A DNA stretch of 64,000 nt from Candidatus Zixiibacteriota bacterium (GTDB lineage Bacteria; Zixibacteria; MSB-5A5; GN15; FEB-12): contig DAOSXA010000001.1 of the NCBI GenBank assembly GCA_035380245.1, positions 654,069-718,068 of the forward strand, written 5' to 3'. A program made the translations under genes and the position numbers. Under the pieces are notes generated by a model, which worked only from the letters and a program-made list of their open reading frames with translations, was not told where the DNA came from and ran no database searches. Shown one piece after another: positions 53,627 to 63,580 of the stretch. Within the stretch, counting starts at the first letter, position 1. Every line of letters begins with the position of its first letter.

Positions 53627-56605
53627 TCACATAGAAACAGCCTTCTCTGTCACGGTCTTATCAAGCACTTTTCTAACGGCGGCACCAATCGCTTCCACGG
53701 TAAAGGGCTTCTTCACATAGCCGCCGGCTCCCAACTCTAAAGCTGCCTGAACTCGCTCTGTGGCAGAGTAACCGGACACAATCAGAGATTTCTGATCGGG
53801 ACAGTGTTTGACAATTTCACGGAGGGTGTCCAGGCCATCGAAATCAGGCTCCATGATCATATCTAAAACCACCAGATCAACCTTGTTATTCTTCAGGTAA
53901 TCAAGAGCTTTATGTCCGTTTTCCATCGGGACGGTTATATAGCCAAGCATTTCCAGAAGTGCACAGGCCATTTCCCGTACTTCTTCAACATCATCGACGA
54001 TCAGGATGGTCTCATCTCCACCCTGAATATCATCATCCGCTTTTTCAGCTTGCCTGGGCATTTCAGTCAGTGGGAAGTATAATACGAACTCCGTTCCCAC
54101 ATCGACTTCAGAAATGATATCATAACTGCCATGATGATCTTTCAGGATCCCATAGACTACTGCCAATCCGATACCGCTGCCCGAGGCGCCCATAGCTTTC
54201 TTGGAAAAATACGGTTCAAAAATTTTCCCGATCGCATCCTCGGGGATGCCGCTGCCGGTATCTTTCACTCGTAGAACGACATAGTCACCCGGCTCAATCT
54301 GTTCACTGACTCCCGCAGCCTTGCTTAGATGTTCCACGGAAGTGCTGACCCGAAGATTGCCTCCGTCCGGCATTGCATCATAGGCATTGACGATAAGATT
54401 CATCACTACCTTGGCTAAATGTGGTGCTGAGCCGTTAATCAAACCGATAGCCGGATCAAGTGAGTTTTCTAAACGGACTTCGTTACGTTGCTCGGAAAGC
54501 TTGAGATACGACGGCGAATCAAGATAATTTTCAACTACCTCATTGAGATTCAACGACTTCATTTCGTAGCGACCGCGACGAGCCAATGTGAGCAGGTCCT
54601 GTATTACCTCGGCAGCATCAACTGCCGAACGTTGAATTCGCTCTATCTGTTTGCGAATCGGATTATCCTTTTCGAGCTTGCGCAGTATTAACTCCGGATA
54701 GCCGACCAGGGGTCCGAGCATATTGTTAAGATCATGAGCCACACCACCCGCCAGCATGCCGAGCGATTCCATTTTCTCCGCTTTCAGGAGTTTTTCTTCC
54801 AGCCTATGCTGCTGTTGCTGTGACCTTAGGCGTTCGATGGCCATGGCGACATTCCCGGAAACGAACGACAGAATCTCCATATCGGCATGAGTATATCGCT
54901 CCGGATCGTGATAATCCTGTACTGCGATGACACCGATAACCTCGTCACTGACAGTCAGCGGTGCTCCCAGCCATATCGGGGAAGCCTGCCCTACCTGGGT
55001 AATCTCGCCCGACTCTTTAAGCCTTTTCATGGATTCTTCGTTTACCAGAACCGGCTGTGCCGTACGCCGGACATACTCCGTGAGACTTCCCGTGAGATCG
55101 ACCGGATCCGGTCCAACCGGATCATATTCATCGACACAATACGGGAAGCTGTACAGCCCCGATTCGTTATCGTAAAGAGCGATATAAAGATTGGCGGCAT
55201 CCATCAACGTGTAAAGAATCTGATGAATCGTTCCCAGCAGTTCTTCCATGTTGGTAGTAGTCACGGCCGCTTGAAAAATCTTGAACTGAGACGCCTTGAT
55301 TTCTTCCGCTCGTTTCAGATTCGTGATGTCCACGAAACTTAAAAGCAGGAATATCTCAGAAGAGAAATCGACACTGGTGACGGTGAGAAGAATAGGTGTT
55401 TCACGTCCGTTGAGATCGATCAGAAAAGCCTCGACCGGCTGAGCATCTTTCCCCTGCGCTCCCATCGCGATATCGAGACCGTCGAGTCGACCGAAATGCT
55501 TACTATACGGGCTGCCTACTATTATATTCTTCTGCCCCCCGAGTAGCTGTATGCCGAGGCGGTTGGCCTCGATAATTTCATGGCTGGTCATGTCGACTAC
55601 CGCCAGCCCGGCTTGTACGGTATCGAGCAGCTTACGCGACCGTTCCTCCTGCGCCTGTAAAACGCGCTCGGCGATTTTGCGGTCGGTTATCTCGGTGCCG
55701 AACAGCAGGAACGAATCGGACACGACATCGAGTCTGACCGTAAACAGGAAAGTGGCGGTGCCGATTAAATGTTCGAATTGATAGCGCTCGTTCTCGGTCA
55801 GGCGTTCGATTCGATTACGGTTAAGATGGACGAATATATCATACAGCGACTGACCGACGGGATCATCACCAAACACCCTCTTCGCCTGTGGATTGGCATC
55901 AAGTACCATACCACTCCGGTCGGTTCGCATAACCGGCGAGGGATTATAACGGGCGAAAGCTGCTGCCTGTTGCAGTTCCTGTTCAATCCGACGGCGCTCC
56001 AGCAATTCTCGCTGAAGTTGCTCCGATCTGGCCCGGGAGGTCGATACCAGGTCTTTCTGGCTATTCACCAAATCAGTTAACTGGTTCTGCTGAAGGCAGT
56101 TGACCAGGGCTCCCGCTGAAATCGAGGAAAGGACATCCAATACAACCAGGTCGATCTCGTCGTATTCGACTGTTTTATCGTCTCGCGATAGAACCAGAAG
56201 GCCGTCAAGTCCGGCCGAGGGACCGATCATGTGGGTCGTTAGAATTTTATCGCTGATGCCTATCGTTTCGAGTCTGTGGAAGGCTTCATGGTCGGCTTGA
56301 CTTAGCTCTAGCAAGCTGGTGCCGCCCAACAACGGCAATCCCCTTAAAACCAACCGGAAAGAGTCAACCTTCTCTGCCTCAGCCTCTGAAAGGCCGTAAT
56401 GCCAGAGACGGTCGATGTCGTATTTTGCATCCGTTATATGAAGTACCGCCCGATCCGCTTGAAGCGCCGATGAGGCCACGATCAAAATCGACCGGGCCAG
56501 TTGGTCCAGATCACCCAGCGCCAAACGTACCAGGGTGCTTGCCTGCTGGCGAAGCTCAACGATACGTTCGTCGAGATGCCGCATATCACGACCGGTCAAT
56601 TCCAA
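53627..56605 (-). CDS. GAF/PAS hybrid histidine kinase with receiver
   Basis: The ORF has 992 residues; the first codon is TTG with AGAAGGG three bases upstream, while ATG 56584 (7 codons in) has no site, so the start is open. Order: N-terminal GAF-like domain (about 20-180), PAS (NPSPVMRTDRSGMVLDANPQ), PAS (TVQAGLAVVDMTSHEIIEAN), GAF (AAVTTTNMEELLGTIHQILY, WLGAPLTVSDEVIGVIAVQD), phosphoacceptor (GGVAHDLNNMLGPLVGYPEL), ATPase (VVMNLIVNAYDAMPDGG, DTGSGIPEDAIGKIFEPYF) and a receiver (ILIVDDVEEVREMA, VVLDMIMEPDFDGL). Cytosolic. No cognate regulator is adjacent. Confidence 0.92.
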   Translation of the reverse strand: MELTGRDMRHLDERIVELRQQASTLVRLALGDLDQLARSILIVASSALQADRAVLHITDAKYDIDRLWHYGLSEAEAEKVDSFRLVLRGLPLLGGTSLLELSQADHEAFHRLETIGISDKILTTHMIGPSAGLDGLLVLSRDDKTVEYDEIDLVVLDVLSSISAGALVNCLQQNQLTDLVNSQKDLVSTSRARSEQLQRELLERRRIEQELQQAAAFARYNPSPVMRTDRSGMVLDANPQAKRVFGDDPVGQSLYDIFVHLNRNRIERLTENERYQFEHLIGTATFLFTVRLDVVSDSFLLFGTEITDRKIAERVLQAQEERSRKLLDTVQAGLAVVDMTSHEIIEANRLGIQLLGGQKNIIVGSPYSKHFGRLDGLDIAMGAQGKDAQPVEAFLIDLNGRETPILLTVTSVDFSSEIFLLLSFVDITNLKRAEEIKASQFKIFQAAVTTTNMEELLGTIHQILYTLMDAANLYIALYDNESGLYSFPYCVDEYDPVGPDPVDLTGSLTEYVRRTAQPVLVNEESMKRLKESGEITQVGQASPIWLGAPLTVSDEVIGVIAVQDYHDPERYTHADMEILSFVSGNVAMAIERLRSQQQQHRLEEKLLKAEKMESLGMLAGGVAHDLNNMLGPLVGYPELILRKLEKDNPIRKQIERIQRSAVDAAEVIQDLLTLARRGRYEMKSLNLNEVVENYLDSPSYLKLSEQRNEVRLENSLDPAIGLINGSAPHLAKVVMNLIVNAYDAMPDGGNLRVSTSVEHLSKAAGVSEQIEPGDYVVLRVKDTGSGIPEDAIGKIFEPYFSKKAMGASGSGIGLAVVYGILKDHHGSYDIISEVDVGTEFVLYFPLTEMPRQAEKADDDIQGGDETILIVDDVEEVREMACALLEMLGYITVPMENGHKALDYLKNNKVDLVVLDMIMEPDFDGLDTLREIVKHCPDQKSLIVSGYSATERVQAALELGAGGYVKKPFTVEAIGAAVRKVLDKTVTEKAVSM

Positions 56606-56689
56606 TAGATAGCCCTTCTGTTCAGGGCAGCAAAACTCTCTGCTTGACCGGGTCCGGAAACAATCAATCCCCCGGCATATTAAACCAAA

Positions 56690-56724
56690 CGCCGCCCCTA
56701 TCTCCTATTTCGGAGGGGGCGGCG
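56690..56724 (-). terminator. terminator of the C25-like protease gene
   Basis: CGCCGCCCC (56690-56698) / GGGGCGGCG (56716-56724) with an inner CTCC/GGAG pair; on the minus strand it is followed by the weak tract TTTGGTTTAATA. Confidence 0.65.
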
Positions 56725-56772
56725 ACAGCTTTAGAGTCAATTGATACTATTCTACGAATCGGATTCCAATGC

Positions 56773-59037
56773 TCAGCGGCTGCACAGAGGCGGCGGACCG
56801 GATTGGAACATGTAGGTAACCAGATAGACCAGATCGGCGATATCCGGACCGGTTCCGGAACCGTCAATATCGACCAGACTCATATCCGGTGGTTCCGGAC
56901 CGGATTGGAACATGAAAGTGACCAGATAGACCAAATCGGCGATATCGGGTCCCTGCCCGTTGCCGTCGACATCACCACACGGCTGAAGAACGATCAAATC
57001 CAGATGCTGCACATCATACAACGACGGCGAGGAGTTGTCATCGACTCTGATCGAAAAATAAGAATGACCCATTTCACTGCAAGTACCGGAGAGCTTTCCG
57101 GATGAACTATCGAGCGTCAGGCCGTCGGGCAATGCCCCGGCCGTCAAGCTCCAGACAAACGGTGGCGTGCCGCCTTCCAGCAACAACTCGATATCAACCT
57201 CTCGACCGGCATCGATATCATCAAGGCTGTCGGTCGTAATCTCAATTGACGGCTCCGGCGCCGTGATTACCTCGACATGGACACACAGATTGTAAGGCAA
57301 ACTGTAGATATCGGTCATCCTGCGCCAGACGCCGTTGTCAAGAATACTAGTGCGATCTTCGGCGCCGCTTCCATCGTCCATATAGACCTGGAATGAGTCG
57401 GTCGGATTGGCCAGTTGATGTTTATAGGCAATATGGAATTCTTCACCGGTACTGAAGGAAATTGAGCGGCTAGAAAAATCAACTGAGGAGATATCCCCGC
57501 CGCTTACCAGAACCGAGTCAATGACATCGGTTGGATTTGTCCCGTCGCTGTGATAAACATAGACAATACCGGCAGCACTGTCCGGGAACGATCCCAAAGC
57601 TATTACCCGACCGAGCGTTATATCCTCTTCCGCGGTGAATCTCATCGCATAACTCGTCCAGTCTCCACCCGGCAAATTAAGAACATAAGCGGCGCCGTTG
57701 TCATAAGTCAGCAAATCAGTTGAGCCAAGAGACTGTGTTTTCAGGGTCGGATCACCGTTGAGGGTCATGCCGTAATGCCAGGTAATTTCCGATTCGTCAA
57801 ATCCTCCGGCGGCTCGGGCGGCAAACCAGTCGTAAAAAGCCTCACCGATTACCTTACCGTCACCCAACGGACCGTAAAAATCATCGAATTCCAGCATCGA
57901 TCCTGATTTGCTGCTGCCTACCGCCGCCAGACCGTAGTCAGGGCCAAAAATATACCAACCAGACATATAGTCGGTCGCGGTGTACAGAGCGTTGGAACAG
58001 GCAAATAAGTTGTAGAAATGACCAACCGGATGAATATCGTTGTGCAACTCGTAGAAATACGTGTAGCTGTACTGCGGTATCGGATTTTTGAACTGATGAC
58101 CGCCCGACCAGGAATGAACACATACTTCCACCAGTTCGTAGTTGTCATCAAGCCGACTCTCATAATCCGGTGCGAAGGTTACGTACTTATCCTTCACGAA
58201 CGTCCTCTGGTTGTAGGCCAGACCAACATCCAGGTCCCATGAATCGGACCAGTCAAACCAGTCGTCCTCAACATAAACTAAAGCCCGGTTGTTGACCGGC
58301 AGACAGTCGGAGCGATAACGATGATCTTTATAGAAATACCGGGTTATTAGCTCCGCTTCGGAATTGCCGTAATAAGTGAGAGGCGAGGCAGTCAACCGCC
58401 CCATCCAGATTTCAGGAGCGACATCACCGGTGTGTGAATCGTAGATATCGTCCACATCCAGGTCTTCATAGACTCCGTCAAGATCCATGTAAAACAAGTC
58501 CGTTGGAAACTCGGCATGACTTGGCGGATCACCAAAATCGGTTTCATACCAGGCTACAGGTAAATCACCGATAAAAACGCACCCCGCCATACCCGCCTGA
58601 TAACGGCTATACAGCGCCGCGCGAAGGTCCTCGGGATTACCGCCAATGCTGGAGTATACCTCTACCTCATACCCCTCACCGGTCAGGTCCATAACATATT
58701 GGTCAATCGCCGGGGTAACCTGGGAAAGCAAATCGCTGTTAATTACGATCGTAAACTTGACGGCATCACGTATTCGAGACAATGGTTGAGCGGTCGTAAT
58801 CAGATTGAACGAGAAAGAACCGGAAGCAGGGTGATCGGCCCGGTAGTCGGCATAGGTCATTGGTTGTGATCCGCCTGGATCGGCCCAATGCGTGATAGGG
58901 ATGTTGTTGTTTGTTACGGTCTTAAGATTGGGAGGATTGGTGTCGGCAAAAGCCACGGTAACGGCAATGATTGCTATTAACATTGCATATACTGCCGTCG
59001 GAAGACAGCGTACACGAAGATAACTTTTCATTTTCAT
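56773..59037 (-). CDS. secreted C25 (gingipain-family) cysteine protease with Ig and dockerin-like tail
   Basis: The protein has 754 residues with a signal peptide (AVYAMLIAIIAVTVAFA). Residues about 90-420 match peptidase C25: FTIVINSDLL, YEVEVYSSIGGN, GCVFIGDLPVAWYETDF, DDIYDSHTGDVAPEIWMGRL, VCVHSWSGGHQF with the catalytic His, and YNLFACSNALY with the likely catalytic Cys. A jelly-roll-like region follows, then an Ig/cadherin-like module (GGTPPFVWSLTAGALPDGL) and two dockerin-like repeats (CGDVDGNGQGPDIADLVYLV and the same again). Family members are endopeptidases, extracellular. The proximity to the 1602-residue dockerin protein hints at shared export or anchoring. Confidence 0.85.
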   Translation of the reverse strand: MKMKSYLRVRCLPTAVYAMLIAIIAVTVAFADTNPPNLKTVTNNNIPITHWADPGGSQPMTYADYRADHPASGSFSFNLITTAQPLSRIRDAVKFTIVINSDLLSQVTPAIDQYVMDLTGEGYEVEVYSSIGGNPEDLRAALYSRYQAGMAGCVFIGDLPVAWYETDFGDPPSHAEFPTDLFYMDLDGVYEDLDVDDIYDSHTGDVAPEIWMGRLTASPLTYYGNSEAELITRYFYKDHRYRSDCLPVNNRALVYVEDDWFDWSDSWDLDVGLAYNQRTFVKDKYVTFAPDYESRLDDNYELVEVCVHSWSGGHQFKNPIPQYSYTYFYELHNDIHPVGHFYNLFACSNALYTATDYMSGWYIFGPDYGLAAVGSSKSGSMLEFDDFYGPLGDGKVIGEAFYDWFAARAAGGFDESEITWHYGMTLNGDPTLKTQSLGSTDLLTYDNGAAYVLNLPGGDWTSYAMRFTAEEDITLGRVIALGSFPDSAAGIVYVYHSDGTNPTDVIDSVLVSGGDISSVDFSSRSISFSTGEEFHIAYKHQLANPTDSFQVYMDDGSGAEDRTSILDNGVWRRMTDIYSLPYNLCVHVEVITAPEPSIEITTDSLDDIDAGREVDIELLLEGGTPPFVWSLTAGALPDGLTLDSSSGKLSGTCSEMGHSYFSIRVDDNSSPSLYDVQHLDLIVLQPCGDVDGNGQGPDIADLVYLVTFMFQSGPEPPDMSLVDIDGSGTGPDIADLVYLVTYMFQSGPPPLCSR

Positions 59038-59298
59038 ACAACTCCGGGGCGGGTACTAGGTTTCATCTTACGTTCGGTCGTGTCAACCTTACGCTGTAAT
59101 TCCTCGATACTTGTCAGGATCAGAGACACTATCCTGAAATATCGGTCATATCAATATAACTTAAAGTAAGAAACTGTCAATCAAAGCCCTGCCGGCATTA
59201 TCCTGTTGCGACCTGAATACCGGGGTAAAGCAGCATTTGCGGCGTTTGTTTGAATTTAGTATGTTGAATAAATACGAAGGTTAAACGCTATAAGAGAT

Positions 59299-62289
59299 AT
59301 GTGGAATTTAGTAACAAAGATTTTCGGAACTGCCCACGAGCGTGCCGTCAAGAAAATGCTGCCGCTCGTAGAAGAAATAAACGAACATTTCGCCCGCCTG
59401 GCCGACCTGTCCGAGGACGAACTAAAGGCTAAAACCGATGAATTCCGGCAACGGCTCGAAGCCGGTGAGACGCTCGATGATATCGCCACCGAGGCGTTTG
59501 CGGTGGTCAAAGAAGCCTGTCGCCGCCATGTCGGAGTATCCTGGGACGTAGCCGGGATCGAGACCGAATGGAACATGGTGCCGTTCGACGTGCAGTTGAT
59601 CGGCGGGCTTGCCCTGCATGAGGGGAAAATTGCCGAGATGGCCACCGGTGAAGGTAAGACGCTGGTCGCCACCATGCCGGTTTACCTCAACGCCCTCTCG
59701 AGCAAAGGTGTCCATGTCGTCACGGTAAACGATTACCTTGCCCGTCGTGACCGCGAATGGATGGGCCGGATATACGAATACCTCGGCCTGACCGTGGGCG
59801 TGATTCAGAACCAGATGACCAACGCCGAACGGCGTGAGATGTACAAAGCCGACATCACCTTCGGCACCGCCAACGAGTTCGGTTTTGACTACCTGCGCGA
59901 CAATATGGCTCAAACCGCCGAAGACCGCGTTCATCGCAATTATAACTACGCCATTATCGACGAGGTCGACTCGATTTTGATCGACGAGGCTCGTACTCCG
60001 CTGATCATTTCCGGGCAAGTCGAGTCCTCCGTGAATGACCGCTATCGTGAAATGAAGGATACCGTCAAGCGGGTCGTTTCCAAGCAAAACCAACTCGTCA
60101 ACGACATGCTCACCAAAGCCGAGCACTTGCTCGAACAGGACGACGGCAAGGGCGAGTTTGAAGCCGGTATCAATATCCTCGCCGCCAACCGCGGCGCCCC
60201 CAAGAACAAGCGCCTCATGAAACTGTTAAACCAGACCGGCATGAAACAGCTCATGAACGACGTTGAGGCGCAGTTCATGCGCGATAAAAAGCTGCACGAG
60301 ATCGATGATCGTCTGTACTACTACATCGACGAGCGTGAGCATACCATCGTGCTGACCGACCAGGGGCAAGCACTCTTGTCGCCGCAGGAGCAGAAGCTGT
60401 TCGAAATCCCCGACATATCGACCATGCTGTCGGAGATCGACGGCGACAAATCACTCGATGACGAGCAACGCAAGCAAAAGACCGACGAGGTGTACCAGAT
60501 ACACTCCGAACGGTCCGAGAAAGTGCATGCCATCAATCAGCTTCTGCGGGCATACTCGCTCTACGAGAAAGATGTCGAGTATGTCATCCAGGACGGCAAA
60601 GTAATGATCGTCGATCAGTTTACCGGCCGTATTCTTCCCGGACGACGTTATTCCGACGGTCTCCATCAGTCGATCGAGGCCAAAGAAGGAGTTACTATCG
60701 AGGCCGAATCGCAAACCCTGGCCACGATCACCCTCCAGAACTACTTCCGTATGTACGACAAGCTGTCCGGTATGACCGGTACCGCCGAAACCGAAGCGCA
60801 GGAGTTTTTCGACATCTACAAGATGGATGTCATGGTTATCCCGACCAACGTACCGGTAATCCGCGATGATATGGAGGATCGCATTTATCGAACGCGCCAC
60901 GAGAAATACACCGCGGTTATCAACGAAATCGAGACGAAACACAAGGAAGGACGCCCGGTGCTCGTTGGTACGGTATCGGTCGAGGTATCCGAGACGTTAT
61001 CGCGCATGCTCAAACGAGCCGGCATCGGCCACAATGTCCTCAACGCCAAACATCACCAGAGTGAAGCGGAAATAGTGGCCCACGCCGGTGAAGCGGGAGC
61101 GGTTACAATCGCCACCAACATGGCCGGTCGTGGTACCGATATCAAACTCGGTTCGGGTGTTCGCGAGGTGGGCGGCCTGCATATCGTCGGCACCGAGCGG
61201 CACGAATCCCGCCGGATCGACCGCCAGCTGCGCGGCCGCGCCGGTCGTCAGGGGGACCCCGGTTCATCGTTGTTTTTCCTCTCGCTTGAGGACGATCTGA
61301 TGCGCCTCTTCGGCGGTGACCGCCTCGGCGGCATCATGGACCGGCTCGGCGTTGAAGAGGGCGAAGTCATCACTCATGCCATGGTGACCAAGGCGATCGA
61401 ACGTGCGCAGAAGAAGGTCGAGGCCCAGAACTACGCCATCCGCAAACACACCCTCGAATATGACGACGTCATGAATGTCCAGCGCAAGTGGATCTACGAA
61501 CGCCGCCTGGCGGCGCTGGAGCGGCCCTCAATCAAGGAAGAAGTGGTCGAGTTGATCGAGGATATCCTGCAACTCCTGCTCGATACCTACTGCACCGAGG
61601 ACCAGCATCCCGAAGAATGGAACATGCCCGGCCTGGTTGACGAACTACGCCAGATATATCTGCTGAATCTCCAATTCTCACCGGAAGACATCATCAGTAT
61701 GTCGCGCGAGTCGCTCAAGGAGCGGATACTCGGCGCGGTGATGGATTTCTACGGTCAGAAGGAGGCTTTGTACGGCGAAGAGATCATGCGCCAACTCGAA
61801 CGCTACGCCGTATTGTCGACGATCGACCGCCATTGGCGCGATCATTTGGCCGAGATGGAAGAACTCCGCGCCGGTATCGGTCTGCGCGCTTACCACGGGC
61901 AAATGGGCAAACCGATCGACATCTACAAGAAGGAAGGGTTCACCATCTTCCAGAACATGGTCGATACGGTCGACAAGGAGATTGTCGGGTTGGTGTTCAA
62001 ACTGCGCGTCAACATGCCCGAGAAATCTCGCGCCGAACGCCGCAGTGACATGGTTGCCACCAAAAAAGATTCGACCGGCATGGGCATGACCGGAACGCCG
62101 CCGCCCCCGGCTCCGGGCGGAGTAACACCACAGGGTGGTCCGACCGGTTCCAATCCGATGGCTGCCGCTTCCAAGGCCGGTAAGCAGGATCGTACTTTCA
62201 AACGCGAACAACCCAAGGTCGGTCGCAATGATCCTTGTCCCTGTGGCTCCGGCTTGAAATACAAAAAGTGCCACGGCCGCGACGCCTGA
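59299..62289 (+). CDS. secA: preprotein translocase ATPase SecA
   Basis: The 996-residue protein has the full SecA order: Walker A MATGEGKT (about 114-121), VNDYLARRDREWM, FDYLRDNMA, DEVDSILIDEARTPLIISG, VMIVDQFTGRILPGRRYSDG, SGMTGTAETEAQEF, NMAGRGTDIKLGSGV, GRAGRQGDPGSSLFFLSLED and a C-terminal zinc motif CPCGSGLKYKKCHG. It drives Sec-dependent export through SecYEG; the many signal-peptide proteins here depend on it. The linker before the zinc motif is Pro/Gly rich. A -35-like TTGAAT lies upstream but with a poor -10. It has its own terminator. Confidence 0.97.
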   Translation: MWNLVTKIFGTAHERAVKKMLPLVEEINEHFARLADLSEDELKAKTDEFRQRLEAGETLDDIATEAFAVVKEACRRHVGVSWDVAGIETEWNMVPFDVQLIGGLALHEGKIAEMATGEGKTLVATMPVYLNALSSKGVHVVTVNDYLARRDREWMGRIYEYLGLTVGVIQNQMTNAERREMYKADITFGTANEFGFDYLRDNMAQTAEDRVHRNYNYAIIDEVDSILIDEARTPLIISGQVESSVNDRYREMKDTVKRVVSKQNQLVNDMLTKAEHLLEQDDGKGEFEAGINILAANRGAPKNKRLMKLLNQTGMKQLMNDVEAQFMRDKKLHEIDDRLYYYIDEREHTIVLTDQGQALLSPQEQKLFEIPDISTMLSEIDGDKSLDDEQRKQKTDEVYQIHSERSEKVHAINQLLRAYSLYEKDVEYVIQDGKVMIVDQFTGRILPGRRYSDGLHQSIEAKEGVTIEAESQTLATITLQNYFRMYDKLSGMTGTAETEAQEFFDIYKMDVMVIPTNVPVIRDDMEDRIYRTRHEKYTAVINEIETKHKEGRPVLVGTVSVEVSETLSRMLKRAGIGHNVLNAKHHQSEAEIVAHAGEAGAVTIATNMAGRGTDIKLGSGVREVGGLHIVGTERHESRRIDRQLRGRAGRQGDPGSSLFFLSLEDDLMRLFGGDRLGGIMDRLGVEEGEVITHAMVTKAIERAQKKVEAQNYAIRKHTLEYDDVMNVQRKWIYERRLAALERPSIKEEVVELIEDILQLLLDTYCTEDQHPEEWNMPGLVDELRQIYLLNLQFSPEDIISMSRESLKERILGAVMDFYGQKEALYGEEIMRQLERYAVLSTIDRHWRDHLAEMEELRAGIGLRAYHGQMGKPIDIYKKEGFTIFQNMVDTVDKEIVGLVFKLRVNMPEKSRAERRSDMVATKKDSTGMGMTGTPPPPAPGGVTPQGGPTGSNPMAAASKAGKQDRTFKREQPKVGRNDPCPCGSGLKYKKCHGRDA

Positions 62290-62391
62290 GTCGATTATCG
62301 CTTGCTCGATAAACCGTTGTTCACAAAGAATACTCTCCGTACTCGTAGATCAGGACTCCCTGAGATCTGCTAGAAAACAAGTCTATTTCGT

Positions 62392-62424
62392 AGCCCGGGA
62401 TCCCCGCGATCCCGGGCTGTTTTG
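62392..62424 (+). terminator. terminator of secA
   Basis: AGCCCGGGATC (62392-62402) / GATCCCGGGCT (62408-62418), loop CCCGC, then GTTTTG. Confidence 0.8.
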
Positions 62425-62444
62425 CCAATGCCGTCCGGCGACTA

Positions 62445-62830
62445 CGCCCAATGACTGTCTCCGCCCCTGTAGCTCCGTGTGGCGCACCCAATCTTGGGTG
62501 GGGAATTCTAGGTGGGCGGCAGACCTCCTGGTCTGCTCCTGTGCCTGCTCCTTTTCATTGATTCGCCCTACGGCATGCTCCTAACATGGAAGCCATACAT
62601 ACCGTCAATATGTAAAGGATGTCCTGACACAACTTGTAAAGGATCTCATGATACTGTACATGCTTGCAACCTGACATTGTAGGGCACGTCTCTCCGAGAC
62701 GTGCCATGGATCGTAGATGAGATGAAGATGCGGCAGGTCTCGGAGAGACATACCCTACAAGGACTGCCAATGAATTGCAATATGAGGCAGATGAGGCCGT
62801 CTGCCGCCCACGTACATTGCTGACGCCATG
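62445..62830. repeat. second block of palindromic dispersed repeats
   Basis: The gap after secA repeats units of the 24.6-25.1 kb block: GGCAGACC-TCCT-GGTCTGC (62518-62536), and, in reverse orientation, the pair GCTTGCAACCTGAC (62662-62675) plus GGCACGTCTC-TCC-GAGACGTGCC (62683-62705); then GGCAGGTCTCGGAGAGACA near 62732 and GTCTGCCGCCCACG near 62799. No gene is seen. Confidence 0.82.
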
Positions 62831-62860
62831 ATTTAGGTTGTAGGAGCGATACCCTCCTCC

Positions 62861-63580
62861 TCACTCGAACCCGGTGAAATCCTCGATATGCACCCGGCTG
62901 CGCTGGGCGATTTTGTCCAGTTCCGCCAGTACTCCCCAGACCATATCGGTAGAACCACATAGATAAAACTGCGGATCGATTCCTTCCGGTAGATGCCGCT
63001 TCAACATCGCGGCGTCGATCCGGCCGTGCTCGAACGAACCGTCCAACTCAGAGCGGTCGACACGCGTTACCGTCGGCACCAGCGTGAACCAATCGGTTTC
63101 ATCGTGCAATTGCTTCAGTTCGTCCAGAAAGGCTGCTTGATCCGGCGTCCGATTGGAATAAAACAGCCAGGTCGGCGGTGTTTTGTCCTCATGAGCCATC
63201 TGGCGAATCAAACTGAGGATCGGGGTGATACCGATTCCCCCTGCCAAAAAAACCACCGGCTCATCGTAATTGAGTTTGTCGCCGAACGTCCCGAAAGGAC
63301 CGTCGACCGTAACCCGGTCCCCCTCCCTGAGTGATTTGAACGCCTTCTTATATATCGACTCGCGGTCACGCACCGCAAAAGTCAGCAGTTCTTCACAAGG
63401 AGCACTGGCGATAGAAAGACTCCGGCTGCCGTCGAACTGATCATCGGTTGCTATCTGCGGTAACCGAAGATCGGCGTTTTGTCCCGCTTTATAAACGAAT
63501 CCCTGCGGTCGCTCCACCTGAATCGCCATTTTGTGCCGCGCCGGTTCCCAGCGACGGACCACTCGCACTGTTTCAGACAT
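62861..63580 (-). CDS. FAD/NAD-binding oxidoreductase (FNR-type)
   Basis: The protein has 239 residues from ATG 63580 (a longer in-frame ORF overlaps lipA and is not coding in composition); GGAG lies upstream. FAD domain: RRWEPARHKMAIQVERPQGF, YKAGQNADLRLP and SRSLSIASAP (R-x-x-S flavin motif). NAD domain: VFLAGGIGITPILSLIRQM, TWLFYSNRTPDQAAF and PQFYLCGSTDMV near the end. There is no ferredoxin domain, so electrons pass to a separate partner. It overlaps the lipA stop by eight bases, so the two are co-translated; it may supply electrons to the lipoyl synthase. Confidence 0.88.
   Translation of the reverse strand: MSETVRVVRRWEPARHKMAIQVERPQGFVYKAGQNADLRLPQIATDDQFDGSRSLSIASAPCEELLTFAVRDRESIYKKAFKSLREGDRVTVDGPFGTFGDKLNYDEPVVFLAGGIGITPILSLIRQMAHEDKTPPTWLFYSNRTPDQAAFLDELKQLHDETDWFTLVPTVTRVDRSELDGSFEHGRIDAAMLKRHLPEGIDPQFYLCGSTDMVWGVLAELDKIAQRSRVHIEDFTGFE

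Noticed and set aside
59250..59278. sigma70 promoter of secA
   Set aside because: TTGAAT is present but the sequence 17 bases on (TACGAA) is a poor -10.
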